From Parasulfuritortus sp049322515 (lineage in GTDB: Bacteria > Pseudomonadota > Gammaproteobacteria > Burkholderiales > Thiobacillaceae), in assembly GCA_049322515.1 (NCBI GenBank), contig JBMOQW010000019.1:62001-126000 (forward strand): DNA of 64,000 nucleotides, in the 5' to 3' direction. The notes under the pieces were generated by a model. The model was not told the DNA's origin. It did not search any database and was given only the letters and a program-made list of their open reading frames with translations. Positions within the stretch are counted from its first letter, which is position 1. Each line of letters starts with the position of its first letter. Of the stretch, positions 16,656 to 24,378 are shown piece after piece. The translations under genes and the position numbers were made by a program.

Positions 16656-17888
16656 TCACAGCCGGACCACGCCTTCGGACCCGGGTGCGCTCCGGGCCGC
16701 CTCGCGGGCTTCTCCCTCACGTACCTGATCCAGATATTTCTGGGCGCGGGCGACCTGGCCAGTCAAGGCGTCGACGGTCTGTTTCATGCCATCCAGGGCC
16801 TTGATCTTGTAGTCGGCGATCATTTCCATGGTGGCGAACACGTTGTCGAAGGCCTGCTGCAACTTGTCCACGCTGATCATGCTGCCGCTGGCCTGCTGGT
16901 GGATTTCGGCGCTTTGCGTCTTGAGCAGTTCGCTGGTGGCGACGATCATGTCCTCGGTGGTGCTGTTCAGCGCCTTGACCTGCTCCAGGACGAGTTTTTG
17001 GTTGGTCAGGGCCTGGGCCACCATGACGGCCGTGCGCAGCGCTGAAATGGTGGTGGTCGAGGCGCGGTCGACCCCCTTGGCCAGCTCCAGGTTGTTCTTG
17101 CGGATCATGTCCAGGGCCAGGTAGCCCTGCACGCTCACCGCCTGCTGGGTCAACAGGTCGGTGACCTTCTGGCGGGTGTAGAACAGCAGTTCTTCCTTGA
17201 CCACGCGCGCTTTCTCGGGATCCGCAGCCTCGATCTCGGTGATCCGTTCCGACAACTTCGTGTCCAACTGCTTGCCGATGTAGATGTACTGTTCCAGACG
17301 CTGCATGGTGTCCCAGAGCGCCACCTTCTCCTGCTCGATGGCAGCGTTGTCGCGCAGTAGCTCGTCCTTGCCATCGGCCAGGTCGCTCAGGATCGAATTG
17401 ATGTGCCCCTGGGCCGAACGGTACTGGTCGAAGTAATCCTCGAGCTTGCTGCCAAACGGGATGAAGCCAAGCAGCTTGCGCGGCTGGAACAAGTCGCCCT
17501 GGCGCGCCGGGTTGAGTTCTTCCACCTTGCGGCGCAGGTCGATCAGGCTCTTGCCGATGCCGGCGCCATCGCTGAACAAGCCATCCTTCATCAGCCGGAC
17601 TGGACGCTCCAGCATGCGGTTGCTCACGCTGGCGGCATTGATCACATCCGCGTTGCCCATCCGGTGGATGCTCTCGACCCGCGCCTTGAATCCATCACTG
17701 TGCTTGTCCAGGGTCAGGGTGTCGGTGATGAACTGCTCGACCTGAGCATCCAGTTCCGGGATGACCTTGGCGTCGACCTGGACCATGCCGCTGGCCTTTT
17801 CAGGCTCGATCACCGTCAGGGGCGCGGGCGGCACCAAGGCTGGCGGGGTCAGGACATCGGGAGGATTGAGTACGGTGGTTTCGCTCAC
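16656..17888 (-). CDS. telA: TelA/toxic anion resistance family protein
   Basis: This encodes 410 residues of the TelA (KlaA-like) family, recognised by the central NPARQGDLFQPRKLLGFIPFG and the long helical C-terminal half (IRKNNLELAKGVDRASTTTISALRTA...). Plasmid homologues were linked to tellurite resistance, but chromosomal TelA proteins act in envelope stress in a way not understood. The protein is predicted cytoplasmic and coiled-coil-rich, without a signal peptide. It sits 34 bp upstream of the VWA fusion gene and 43 bp downstream of the membrane-anchored binding-protein-like gene. Confidence 0.88.
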   Translation of the reverse strand: MSETTVLNPPDVLTPPALVPPAPLTVIEPEKASGMVQVDAKVIPELDAQVEQFITDTLTLDKHSDGFKARVESIHRMGNADVINAASVSNRMLERPVRLMKDGLFSDGAGIGKSLIDLRRKVEELNPARQGDLFQPRKLLGFIPFGSKLEDYFDQYRSAQGHINSILSDLADGKDELLRDNAAIEQEKVALWDTMQRLEQYIYIGKQLDTKLSERITEIEAADPEKARVVKEELLFYTRQKVTDLLTQQAVSVQGYLALDMIRKNNLELAKGVDRASTTTISALRTAVMVAQALTNQKLVLEQVKALNSTTEDMIVATSELLKTQSAEIHQQASGSMISVDKLQQAFDNVFATMEMIADYKIKALDGMKQTVDALTGQVARAQKYLDQVREGEAREAARSAPGSEGVVRL

Positions 17889-17931
17889 GCTGTGCTCCTT
17901 GTCATTGGCCGAACGGCTGGGGGCCTAGTGA

Positions 17932-19050
17932 TTACTGGGCCATCTGATGCTCGATGCTGGAAATCATCCTTTCGAGCACCTCATAGGCGGGCGGATCGAT
18001 CACATCGATCAAGCTGTCCGGCACCTCGATCCCACGCGCCTTGTTGGTCTCCCGGAACAGCGCCGGATGGCTGACCCGATAACCATACTCGACTGCCAGG
18101 CGTTGCAGTGTTTCGTCATTGGCCAAGACCTCACCGACCCGTCGGCCCTTGTCGTTCAAGGGCACCAGAACATGCTTGGTGTAGACGGTGGGTTCCGGAT
18201 AAAGCAGAACCATGTCGGGATTGCGCGCGTTCGCAGGTGTCTTGGCCAGGTATTCGATGAACTGTGACTCGTAGACCATGACCAGGGGGGCCTTGCCCAT
18301 GCCCATCGAAACATAGTCCTCGAAGGGGCCTGCGCTGGACGATTCCTGGTAGCCCTGCCTGAGGAACAGGGGTGCCACCTTGCTCAAAACGGCGGTGGCC
18401 TGGGCCTCGTTCTGCACCACGTTGCGCTCGTTGGCCAGATAACTCAGCAGGGCCAGGTACATGGCCGCGGAATTCGAGGTGCGCACGTCCGTGGTCGAGA
18501 CCAAGATGCTCTTGCCGACCGGATATTGGGTGTTGCCGGGCAGGTCACGCCAGCGCTTGCGCTCTTCCATCCAGGCCAACAGCTTCATCATGTCGATGAT
18601 GTACCAAGCGTTGCCGCGTTTCTCCACGACGCCGTTGGCCTCGAGCACGGCCACCACGGGTTTCCAAGAGGCCACGGCCATGGGCGTGAAGAAGGTCGGA
18701 AAAGCCTGCGGCAGGTTGAGTTGCTTTTGCAGCTTGGTGGCCGCGGGCACGCCCGCAGGGTAGGCGAAATCGAAATCCTTGAGGTCCGGACGGAGCGCGA
18801 TTTCACGCGAGCCTGCCTTCTGGGCCTGTAGCCGGATGCCCTGTTTTTCCAACTGGGCCAACACGTTGGGATCTTGCAGAAAGGGGATTTTCTCGGAGCC
18901 GCTCAGGCCTTTGACTTCGATCACCGACGCGATGCGGTCTTCCTTCTGCTTGCCTTGGAAGGACAACCAGATGGCTACACCCACTCCCGCCGCAAGCAAC
19001 AAGGTGAGCGCGGGTCCCACGAACTTACGCATCCAATCCGACGAGATCAT
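17932..19050 (-). CDS. Membrane-anchored solute-binding-protein-like protein
   Basis: This encodes 372 residues from the ATG at 19048-19050 (MISSDWMRKFVGPALTLLL); an ATG 12 codons further out is possible. A single N-terminal membrane segment (FVGPALTLLLAAGVGVAIWLSF) anchors a periplasmic domain with binding-protein features (SILVSTTDVRTSNSAAMYLALL, KAPLVMVYESQFIEYLA, LLYPEPTVYTKHVLVPLN). It resembles the binding half of the VWA fusion in layout and is the first gene of the TelA operon. No permease or ATPase is encoded nearby, so transport is doubtful. Confidence 0.8.
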   Translation of the reverse strand: MISSDWMRKFVGPALTLLLAAGVGVAIWLSFQGKQKEDRIASVIEVKGLSGSEKIPFLQDPNVLAQLEKQGIRLQAQKAGSREIALRPDLKDFDFAYPAGVPAATKLQKQLNLPQAFPTFFTPMAVASWKPVVAVLEANGVVEKRGNAWYIIDMMKLLAWMEERKRWRDLPGNTQYPVGKSILVSTTDVRTSNSAAMYLALLSYLANERNVVQNEAQATAVLSKVAPLFLRQGYQESSSAGPFEDYVSMGMGKAPLVMVYESQFIEYLAKTPANARNPDMVLLYPEPTVYTKHVLVPLNDKGRRVGEVLANDETLQRLAVEYGYRVSHPALFRETNKARGIEVPDSLIDVIDPPAYEVLERMISSIEHQMAQ

Positions 19051-19353
19051 GTTCAGAGCCGTGTTGCGACCAATTGATCCTAACACTGGGCCGCACCAGG
19101 AATATTTCAGTTAGATGACATACTCGACCGGGCCCATGGGTTCGATATTGTCTACGCCGGACCTCGGCACTCCCCCGCTCCGCGAAGTGAACCCAGACAC
19201 GCATCGCGCGGACATGCATGCGATTCTTAATGACCAGCGTCCGTCACGAATCTGCCAAATCGCCTTGATGCCCCTGTAACACCCAGCCTCGACACTCGCG
19301 GACTTTCCGGCCTGACCCGGACCGCCATCACATTCAACAGATCGAGGGAACCC
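19051..19353. other. Divergent intergenic region
   Basis: These 303 bp separate the divergently transcribed TelA operon and nuclease gene and should hold both promoters. GAGGG 7 to 11 nt before the nuclease ATG is a plausible ribosome-binding site. I found no convincing -35/-10 pair, small gene or structured RNA. Confidence 0.5.
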
Positions 19354-22300
19354 ATGCACACCCCCACCCCCTTCCGCCCCACCCCATTGAGCCGCGTGCT
19401 CATCCTCGCAGGCATCGTGGTGGCCAGCCCCGTCTGGTCCGACGCCACGCCGCAGACCCTGCCGTTCAGCCAGGACTGGACCAACACCGGGCTGGTCTCG
19501 ACCAGCGACGATTGGTCCGGCGTGCCGGGCATCGTGGGCTACCGCGGTGATGGCCTGACCAGCACTACTAGCGTCAACGCGGGTACGGTGCTGGCCGATG
19601 GCCTGTCGACCCCGATCGATGTCAATGCCAACCAGAGCGTGCCCAATAGCTTCAACACGGGCGGTGTCACCGAATTCCACCTGGCCGATCCGGTCGTGGC
19701 CCTGACCGGTTCAGGCACCGCCGACGCGCCTTTCCTGTTGATCCATCTCGATACGCGCGGCTTCGCGTCGGTCCAGGTGCAATACCTGCTGCGCGATCTG
19801 GACGGCTCGACCGACAACGCGGAACAACAGGTCGCCCTGCAATACCGGATCGGCAACAGCGGAAATTTCATCAACGTGCCTGAGGCCTATGTCGCTGACG
19901 CCACCACCGGTCCCAGCGAAGCCACTAAGACCACCGCTGTCAACGTCACGCTGCCCGCCGAGGCGGGCAACCAGCCCCTGCTGCAACTGCGCATCCTCAC
20001 TACCAATGCAGCAAGCAACGACGAATGGGTCGGCATCGACAATATCGTCGTGAGCGGCACCCCGGGCGGCCCGGTCGACCAACCCATCGTCACCGACTGC
20101 CCGAGCCTGAGCCTGGCCCAGGGCCAGAGCGCCAGCATCGAGCTGACCGCCAGCGACGCCGACGGTCTCGTCGATTCGGCCGCGATCACCAGCGCTGGCG
20201 TGCCCGGCATCGCCCTCGGCACCCTGGTCCCGGCCACCGAAATCGGCGGCCAGGCCCGCGTGCCCCTGACCGTGGACGGCAGCCAGGTCAGCGGCCAGCA
20301 CACGGTCCTGGTCGAATTCGGCAACAGCGACGGCGCCACCAGCACCTGCAACCTCTCGGTGTCGGTCATTCCGGTCACCCCGATCGCCGCCATCCAGGGC
20401 CAGGGCGCCGTCAGCCCGCTGGTCGGCCAGACGGTGACCACCGATGGCGTGGTGACCCTGGTGATCCCGAACTACGGCTGGTTCATGCAAGACCCGGTGG
20501 GCGACGGCGACGACGCCACCTCGGAAGGCCTGTTCGTCTATCGCACCAACACGGCCGGCATCGCGCCCAGCCAACGCCTGCGCCTGCGCGGCCAGGTCGC
20601 CGAATTCAACGGCCTCACTGAACTGACCGGGATCAGCGACCTGGTTCCGCTCGGCACCGCCGCCCTGCCGGCACCGGTGACCGTGACCTTCCCGGAAGCC
20701 ACCGAAGGCGACCTGGAACGCCAGGAAAACATGCTGATCCGCATCGACACCGAACTGACCGTGGCCCAGAACTATTTCCAGGGCCGCTACGGCGAGGTCA
20801 CCCTGGCCGCCGGGGGCCGCCTGGAGAAGCCCAGCAACCGCTTCCGCCCGAACAGCCCGGAAGCCCTGGCCCTGGCGGACGACAACGCGCGCCGCCGGAT
20901 CACCCTGGACGACGCCAGCAACCTGCAAAACCCGAATCCGATCCCCTACATCGGCGCCGACGACACCCTGCGCGCGGGCGACACCGTCGCCGGACTGACC
21001 GGGGTGCTCTACCACGGCGCGGTCAGCGACAGCCTGCGTGACTTCAAATTGCATCCGACCGTCGCGCCCACGTTCCAGCGCGCCCATGCGCGCACCGACC
21101 AGCCCGCGCCGGTGGACGGCAATGTCAAGGTGGCCAGCTTCAACGTCCTGAACTACTTCACCACCCTCGACCAGAGCGGCGCCCAGTGCTTCCCGAGCCT
21201 GACCCGGAGCGACTGCCGGGGCGCCGATAGCGCCCTCGAGTTCGCCCGCCAGCGCGACAAGATCGTCGCCGCCCTGCGGGCGCTCGATGCCGACGTGGTC
21301 GGCCTGATGGAGATCGAGAACAATGGCAACGTCGCGCTCGAGAACCTGGTCGACGGCCTCAACGCGGTGGCTGGCGCGGGGACCTATGCCCCGGCCGCGC
21401 TGCCCGCGGGCGGCACCGGCGGCGACGCCATCCGGGTCGCCATGCTGTACAAGCCGAGTGTCGTCAGCCCGGTCGGCCCGGCGCGCAGCGACACCGACCC
21501 GATCCACCACCGCCCGCCCCTGGCCCAGACCTTCGCGGCGGCCAACGGCGAACGATTCAGCGTCGTGGTCAACCACTTCAAGTCCAAGGGCAGCTGCCCC
21601 GCCGACCCGGCCGATGCCAATGCCGACCAGGGCGACGGCCAGGGCTGCTGGAACGCCTTGCGCCTGCAACAGGCCCAGGCCCTGCGGGCCTTTGTCGCGG
21701 ACCTTCAAGGCACCAGCGGCGATGACGACGTGCTGGTGATCGGTGACCTCAATGCCTACGGCAAGGAAGACCCGGTGGTCGATTTCACCGACCATGGCTA
21801 TGTCGACCTGATCGCGCGCGACAACGCCTTCGGTTATTCCTACGTGTTCGACGGCGAGGCCGGCTATCTCGACCAGGCCCTGGCCAGCCCGAGCCTGGCC
21901 GCCCAAGCGACCCGGGCCGTGGACTGGCACATCAATGCCGACGAACCCTCGGTGATCGACTACAACACCGAGTACAAGTCCCAGGACCTGTACACCCCGA
22001 CCCCGTTCCGCGCCTCCGACCACGACCCGGTGCTGGTCGGCCTGAACCTGCTGCGCACGGTGGCCGGCAGCAACGGCCGCGACACCCTGGTCGGCACCGC
22101 CGGCGACGATGTCCTGACCGGGGGCAAGAGCGCCGATACCCTGTCCGGTCTGGATGGCCGGGATCGCTTCGTCTACACCAGCGTGCTTGATGGGGTCGAT
22201 GTCATCAGCGATTTCCAGGTCGGCCTCGACCAGCTCGACCTGGCCGCCCTGTTGCGTTCCCTGGGCATCGGCGCTAGCGGCGTGCTGCAAGGGGGCTACG

Positions 22301-22443
22301 TCACCTGCACGCCGTCAGGCACTACGGCGGTGGTTGGCATCGATGCCGATGGTTCTGCGCCCAAGGCACGCAGCCGCGCCCTGGTGCAGCTACGCAACGT
22401 CAGTTGCGCCAGCCTGATGACCGCCAGCCACTTCCGCTTCTGA
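19354..22443 (+). CDS. ExeM/NucH-family extracellular endonuclease with RTX repeats
   Basis: This encodes 1029 residues. A signal peptide (VLILAGIVVASPVWSDA) precedes a beta-sandwich region, an OB-fold-like segment at ~345-440 (VGQTVTTDGVVTLV, GWFMQDP) and an endonuclease/exonuclease/phosphatase domain at ~590-895: VKVASFNVLNYF, VVGLMEIENNG, VVVNHFKSKGS, VLVIGDLNAYG and the terminal SDHDPV. After residue ~905 come glycine-Asp Ca-binding repeats (GTAGDDVLTGGKSADTLSG). Homologues degrade extracellular DNA for phosphate or biofilm remodelling. RTX repeats normally go with type I secretion, while the N-terminus suggests Sec export, so the route is unclear. Confidence 0.92.
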   Translation: MHTPTPFRPTPLSRVLILAGIVVASPVWSDATPQTLPFSQDWTNTGLVSTSDDWSGVPGIVGYRGDGLTSTTSVNAGTVLADGLSTPIDVNANQSVPNSFNTGGVTEFHLADPVVALTGSGTADAPFLLIHLDTRGFASVQVQYLLRDLDGSTDNAEQQVALQYRIGNSGNFINVPEAYVADATTGPSEATKTTAVNVTLPAEAGNQPLLQLRILTTNAASNDEWVGIDNIVVSGTPGGPVDQPIVTDCPSLSLAQGQSASIELTASDADGLVDSAAITSAGVPGIALGTLVPATEIGGQARVPLTVDGSQVSGQHTVLVEFGNSDGATSTCNLSVSVIPVTPIAAIQGQGAVSPLVGQTVTTDGVVTLVIPNYGWFMQDPVGDGDDATSEGLFVYRTNTAGIAPSQRLRLRGQVAEFNGLTELTGISDLVPLGTAALPAPVTVTFPEATEGDLERQENMLIRIDTELTVAQNYFQGRYGEVTLAAGGRLEKPSNRFRPNSPEALALADDNARRRITLDDASNLQNPNPIPYIGADDTLRAGDTVAGLTGVLYHGAVSDSLRDFKLHPTVAPTFQRAHARTDQPAPVDGNVKVASFNVLNYFTTLDQSGAQCFPSLTRSDCRGADSALEFARQRDKIVAALRALDADVVGLMEIENNGNVALENLVDGLNAVAGAGTYAPAALPAGGTGGDAIRVAMLYKPSVVSPVGPARSDTDPIHHRPPLAQTFAAANGERFSVVVNHFKSKGSCPADPADANADQGDGQGCWNALRLQQAQALRAFVADLQGTSGDDDVLVIGDLNAYGKEDPVVDFTDHGYVDLIARDNAFGYSYVFDGEAGYLDQALASPSLAAQATRAVDWHINADEPSVIDYNTEYKSQDLYTPTPFRASDHDPVLVGLNLLRTVAGSNGRDTLVGTAGDDVLTGGKSADTLSGLDGRDRFVYTSVLDGVDVISDFQVGLDQLDLAALLRSLGIGASGVLQGGYVTCTPSGTTAVVGIDADGSAPKARSRALVQLRNVSCASLMTASHFRF

Positions 22444-22458
22444 CTTTCAGCCACGCAC

Positions 22459-22477
22459 GGCCCGGCCTCGCCGGGCC
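22459..22477 (+). repeat. Intercistronic GC-rich hairpin
   Basis: A perfect 8-bp stem GGCCCGGC / GCCGGGCC with a CTC loop lies between the nuclease stop and the PEP-CTERM start. No T-run follows, so it is more likely an mRNA-stabilising or partial termination element than a full terminator. Confidence 0.6.
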
Positions 22478-22492
22478 CTCTAGGAAACCCTC

Positions 22493-23011
22493 ATGAACTT
22501 TGCAAAATCCACCCTGTACGCCACCAGCCTGGCCTTCACCTTGTTTGGCCAGATCGCCCTGGCGGCCCCCGTCAGCTACGACTTCACCGGCTACATCGAC
22601 TCCGGCCACTATGTCGACGAAACCTTCTCAGGGGCCTTCACCACCGTCGATGTCGACAGCTTGACGGGCGTGGACGACGAGTTTCTCGATCTGGCCAGTT
22701 TCTCGTTCACTTTCCTGGGCCAGAACTTCAGCCTGGCGGATGCGGATGCCAGCCCGGCCGCCCACTATTACGACGGTGAATTCTTGGGGCTCGACCTGCT
22801 GATCCTCACCTTCGATCCATGGTTTGGCTTCGTCTCCGGCTTCTTCGCGCTCGACGAGGCCTATTTCGCCTATCAACCCAGCCAGGGGGACGCGGGATAT
22901 GGCACGGTCACCTATCGCGATGTCCAAGCCTCTGTGCCCGAACCCGGCACCCTGGCCCTGCTGATGGCTGGCCTGGGCCTCGCCGCCTGGTCGCGGCGCC
23001 GGCCCGGCTGA
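22493..23011 (+). CDS. PEP-CTERM sorting-domain exported protein
   Basis: This encodes 172 residues. A signal peptide (LAFTLFGQIALAAP) is followed by a short beta-rich, Asp/Phe-rich body and a C-terminal sorting signal: VPEPGTLALLMAGLGLAAWSRR, i.e. the PEP motif, a membrane segment and arginines. Family knowledge: exosortase EpsH/XrtA processes such proteins, and they accompany exopolysaccharide production. No exosortase is encoded in this window. It starts 49 bp after the nuclease gene and may be on the same transcript. No catalytic motif is visible. Confidence 0.9.
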   Translation: MNFAKSTLYATSLAFTLFGQIALAAPVSYDFTGYIDSGHYVDETFSGAFTTVDVDSLTGVDDEFLDLASFSFTFLGQNFSLADADASPAAHYYDGEFLGLDLLILTFDPWFGFVSGFFALDEAYFAYQPSQGDAGYGTVTYRDVQASVPEPGTLALLMAGLGLAAWSRRRPG

Positions 23012-23038
23012 TCGGCACCACGGGCGGCGGGAGCCGGT

Positions 23039-23785
23039 TCAGAACCAGGCCCGCAGCCGGGCCAGGTCGACCAGCCCGGACTCCTCCCGGTCGAGCCGGC
23101 GATAGGGCGCTCCCGGTTCGCCCAGGTCGGAGAGCACTGCCAGGGCCCCGGTGAAGTCGTCCTCGCGGGTGTAGTCATTCACTGTCACCACGGTCTTCAG
23201 ACCGGCGCCCAGGGCGGCCCGGATGCCATTGCGGGAATCCTCGAAGGCCAGGCAGTGTTCCGGCTTGAGCCGTAGCTGGTCCATGGCCCAGAGGTAGATG
23301 TCCGGCGCCGGCTTCTTGGCCGGCACGATATCGCCGGCGGCGATCACCTTGAACCAGTCGGGGCCGTCCTCGGCCAGGCTGTGCCTGAGCAGCGCGGTGA
23401 CGTTCTCGGGTGTCGTGGTGGTCGCCACGCCGAGGATCAGGCCGGCCGCGCGCGCCTCTTCCAGCAAGCGCCGGACCCCCGGCCGCAGGGGGATGCCGCC
23501 CTCGGCCAGCATGCGCGTGTAGTGGCGGGTCTTGGCCTGGTGCAGTTCCTTGACCAGATCGTCGAAATCGGCCGGCTTGACGTAGTCCGGGCGGAACTGC
23601 TCGACATAGAACTTCATCCGCTCCTTGCCGCCGGTCACCGCCAGCAGCTTGCCGTACAACGCGACATCCCAATCCCAATCCAGTCCATAGTCCTTGAAGG
23701 CGGCATTGAAGGCCGGCCGGTGGCCGTCACGCTCGGTATCGGCCAAAGTGCCGTCGACATCGAACAACAGGGCTTGCAACATCAT
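23039..23785 (-). CDS. cbbY: HAD-family sugar phosphatase, CbbY-like
   Basis: This encodes 248 residues of HAD subfamily IA: motif I LLFDVDGTLADTERDGH with the nucleophile Asp, a helical cap, motif II ATTTTPENV, and motif IV FEDSRNGIRAAL. The long N-terminal match (DGHRPAFNAAFKDYGLDWDWDVALYG) is typical of CbbY, which dephosphorylates xylulose-1,5-bisphosphate, a Rubisco inhibitor, in autotrophs. No Calvin-cycle genes are in this window, so the substrate is inferred from similarity. It is convergent with the PEP-CTERM gene. Confidence 0.85.
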   Translation of the reverse strand: MMLQALLFDVDGTLADTERDGHRPAFNAAFKDYGLDWDWDVALYGKLLAVTGGKERMKFYVEQFRPDYVKPADFDDLVKELHQAKTRHYTRMLAEGGIPLRPGVRRLLEEARAAGLILGVATTTTPENVTALLRHSLAEDGPDWFKVIAAGDIVPAKKPAPDIYLWAMDQLRLKPEHCLAFEDSRNGIRAALGAGLKTVVTVNDYTREDDFTGALAVLSDLGEPGAPYRRLDREESGLVDLARLRAWF

Positions 23786-23859
23786 CGACTCCTCAACAAT
23801 TCGGTTTTCATTTGAAAATCAACACGTAAAATAGCTGACCCCCTCGTCCTTGGCCAGCC

Positions 23860-24318
23860 ATGCATCCGACCCAGAATCCCGATTTCGACGCCGTCTTCGA
23901 CGGCATGCTGTTCAGCCTGCTCACCTGGGAGCAACTCGACCGATTCTGGCAACGCCTGGACACTTCGGCCGGCTGGTATCTCTATGCCCTCGGCGAAGCG
24001 CGCCCGGAGGCCCCGGCCGACGCCGAGCATGTCGCCACCTTCGTGCGCGAGCTGGACGCCTTGTTGCGCAAGGAACACGACGAGGATTACTGCGGCATTG
24101 TCTATGCCGACGACCTCGACACCCCGACCCTGATCAAGATCTACGACCCCAACCACCTGGGCACTTCGTGCGGGTCGGGCAAGCACAAGATCCTGCCGGG
24201 CTGGGTGATGAGCCGCATGCCGCCTTCCGACCTCGACCCCAGCCATCACGTGCCGCAAAACCGCCGGCGCTGGTGGCAGGGCCTCGCCGACTTGTTCGGC
24301 GGCGAAGCGCGCGCCTGA
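23860..24318 (+). CDS. Conserved hypothetical protein (152 aa)
   Basis: The protein is soluble and acidic, with N-terminal FDGMLFSLLTWEQLDRFW, a DEDYCGIVYADDLDTP segment and a strongly patterned IYDPNHLGTSCGSGKHKILPGWVMSRMPP, which I regard as the conserved core. No signal peptide is present. Homologues of this kind occur in many beta- and gammaproteobacteria without assigned function. It is divergent from the cbbY-like gene and ends at a bidirectional terminator shared with pnp. Confidence 0.8.
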   Translation: MHPTQNPDFDAVFDGMLFSLLTWEQLDRFWQRLDTSAGWYLYALGEARPEAPADAEHVATFVRELDALLRKEHDEDYCGIVYADDLDTPTLIKIYDPNHLGTSCGSGKHKILPGWVMSRMPPSDLDPSHHVPQNRRRWWQGLADLFGGEARA

Positions 24319-24336
24319 CCGGCCGGCGCGGGACAC

Positions 24337-24363
24337 AAAAAAAGCGGCCAGGCCGCTTTTTTT
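24337..24363. terminator. Bidirectional intrinsic terminator
   Basis: A stem AAGCGGCC / GGCCGCTT is flanked by A-run on the left and T-run on the right, so it works on both strands. It ends the 23860-24318 gene on the plus strand and pnp on the minus strand. Confidence 0.9.
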
Positions 24364-24378
24364 GTCGGGGTTGGCCGA

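Noticed and set aside
19240..19300. Possible Pho box ahead of the nuclease gene
   Set aside because: Only one half-site (CTGTAAC) resembles the consensus; the second repeat does not match, so phosphate control is not supported.
19711..22290. 859-codon minus-strand open frame opposite the nuclease gene
   Set aside because: No motif and Val/Asp/Gly-rich shadow composition, while the plus strand has all nuclease motifs.
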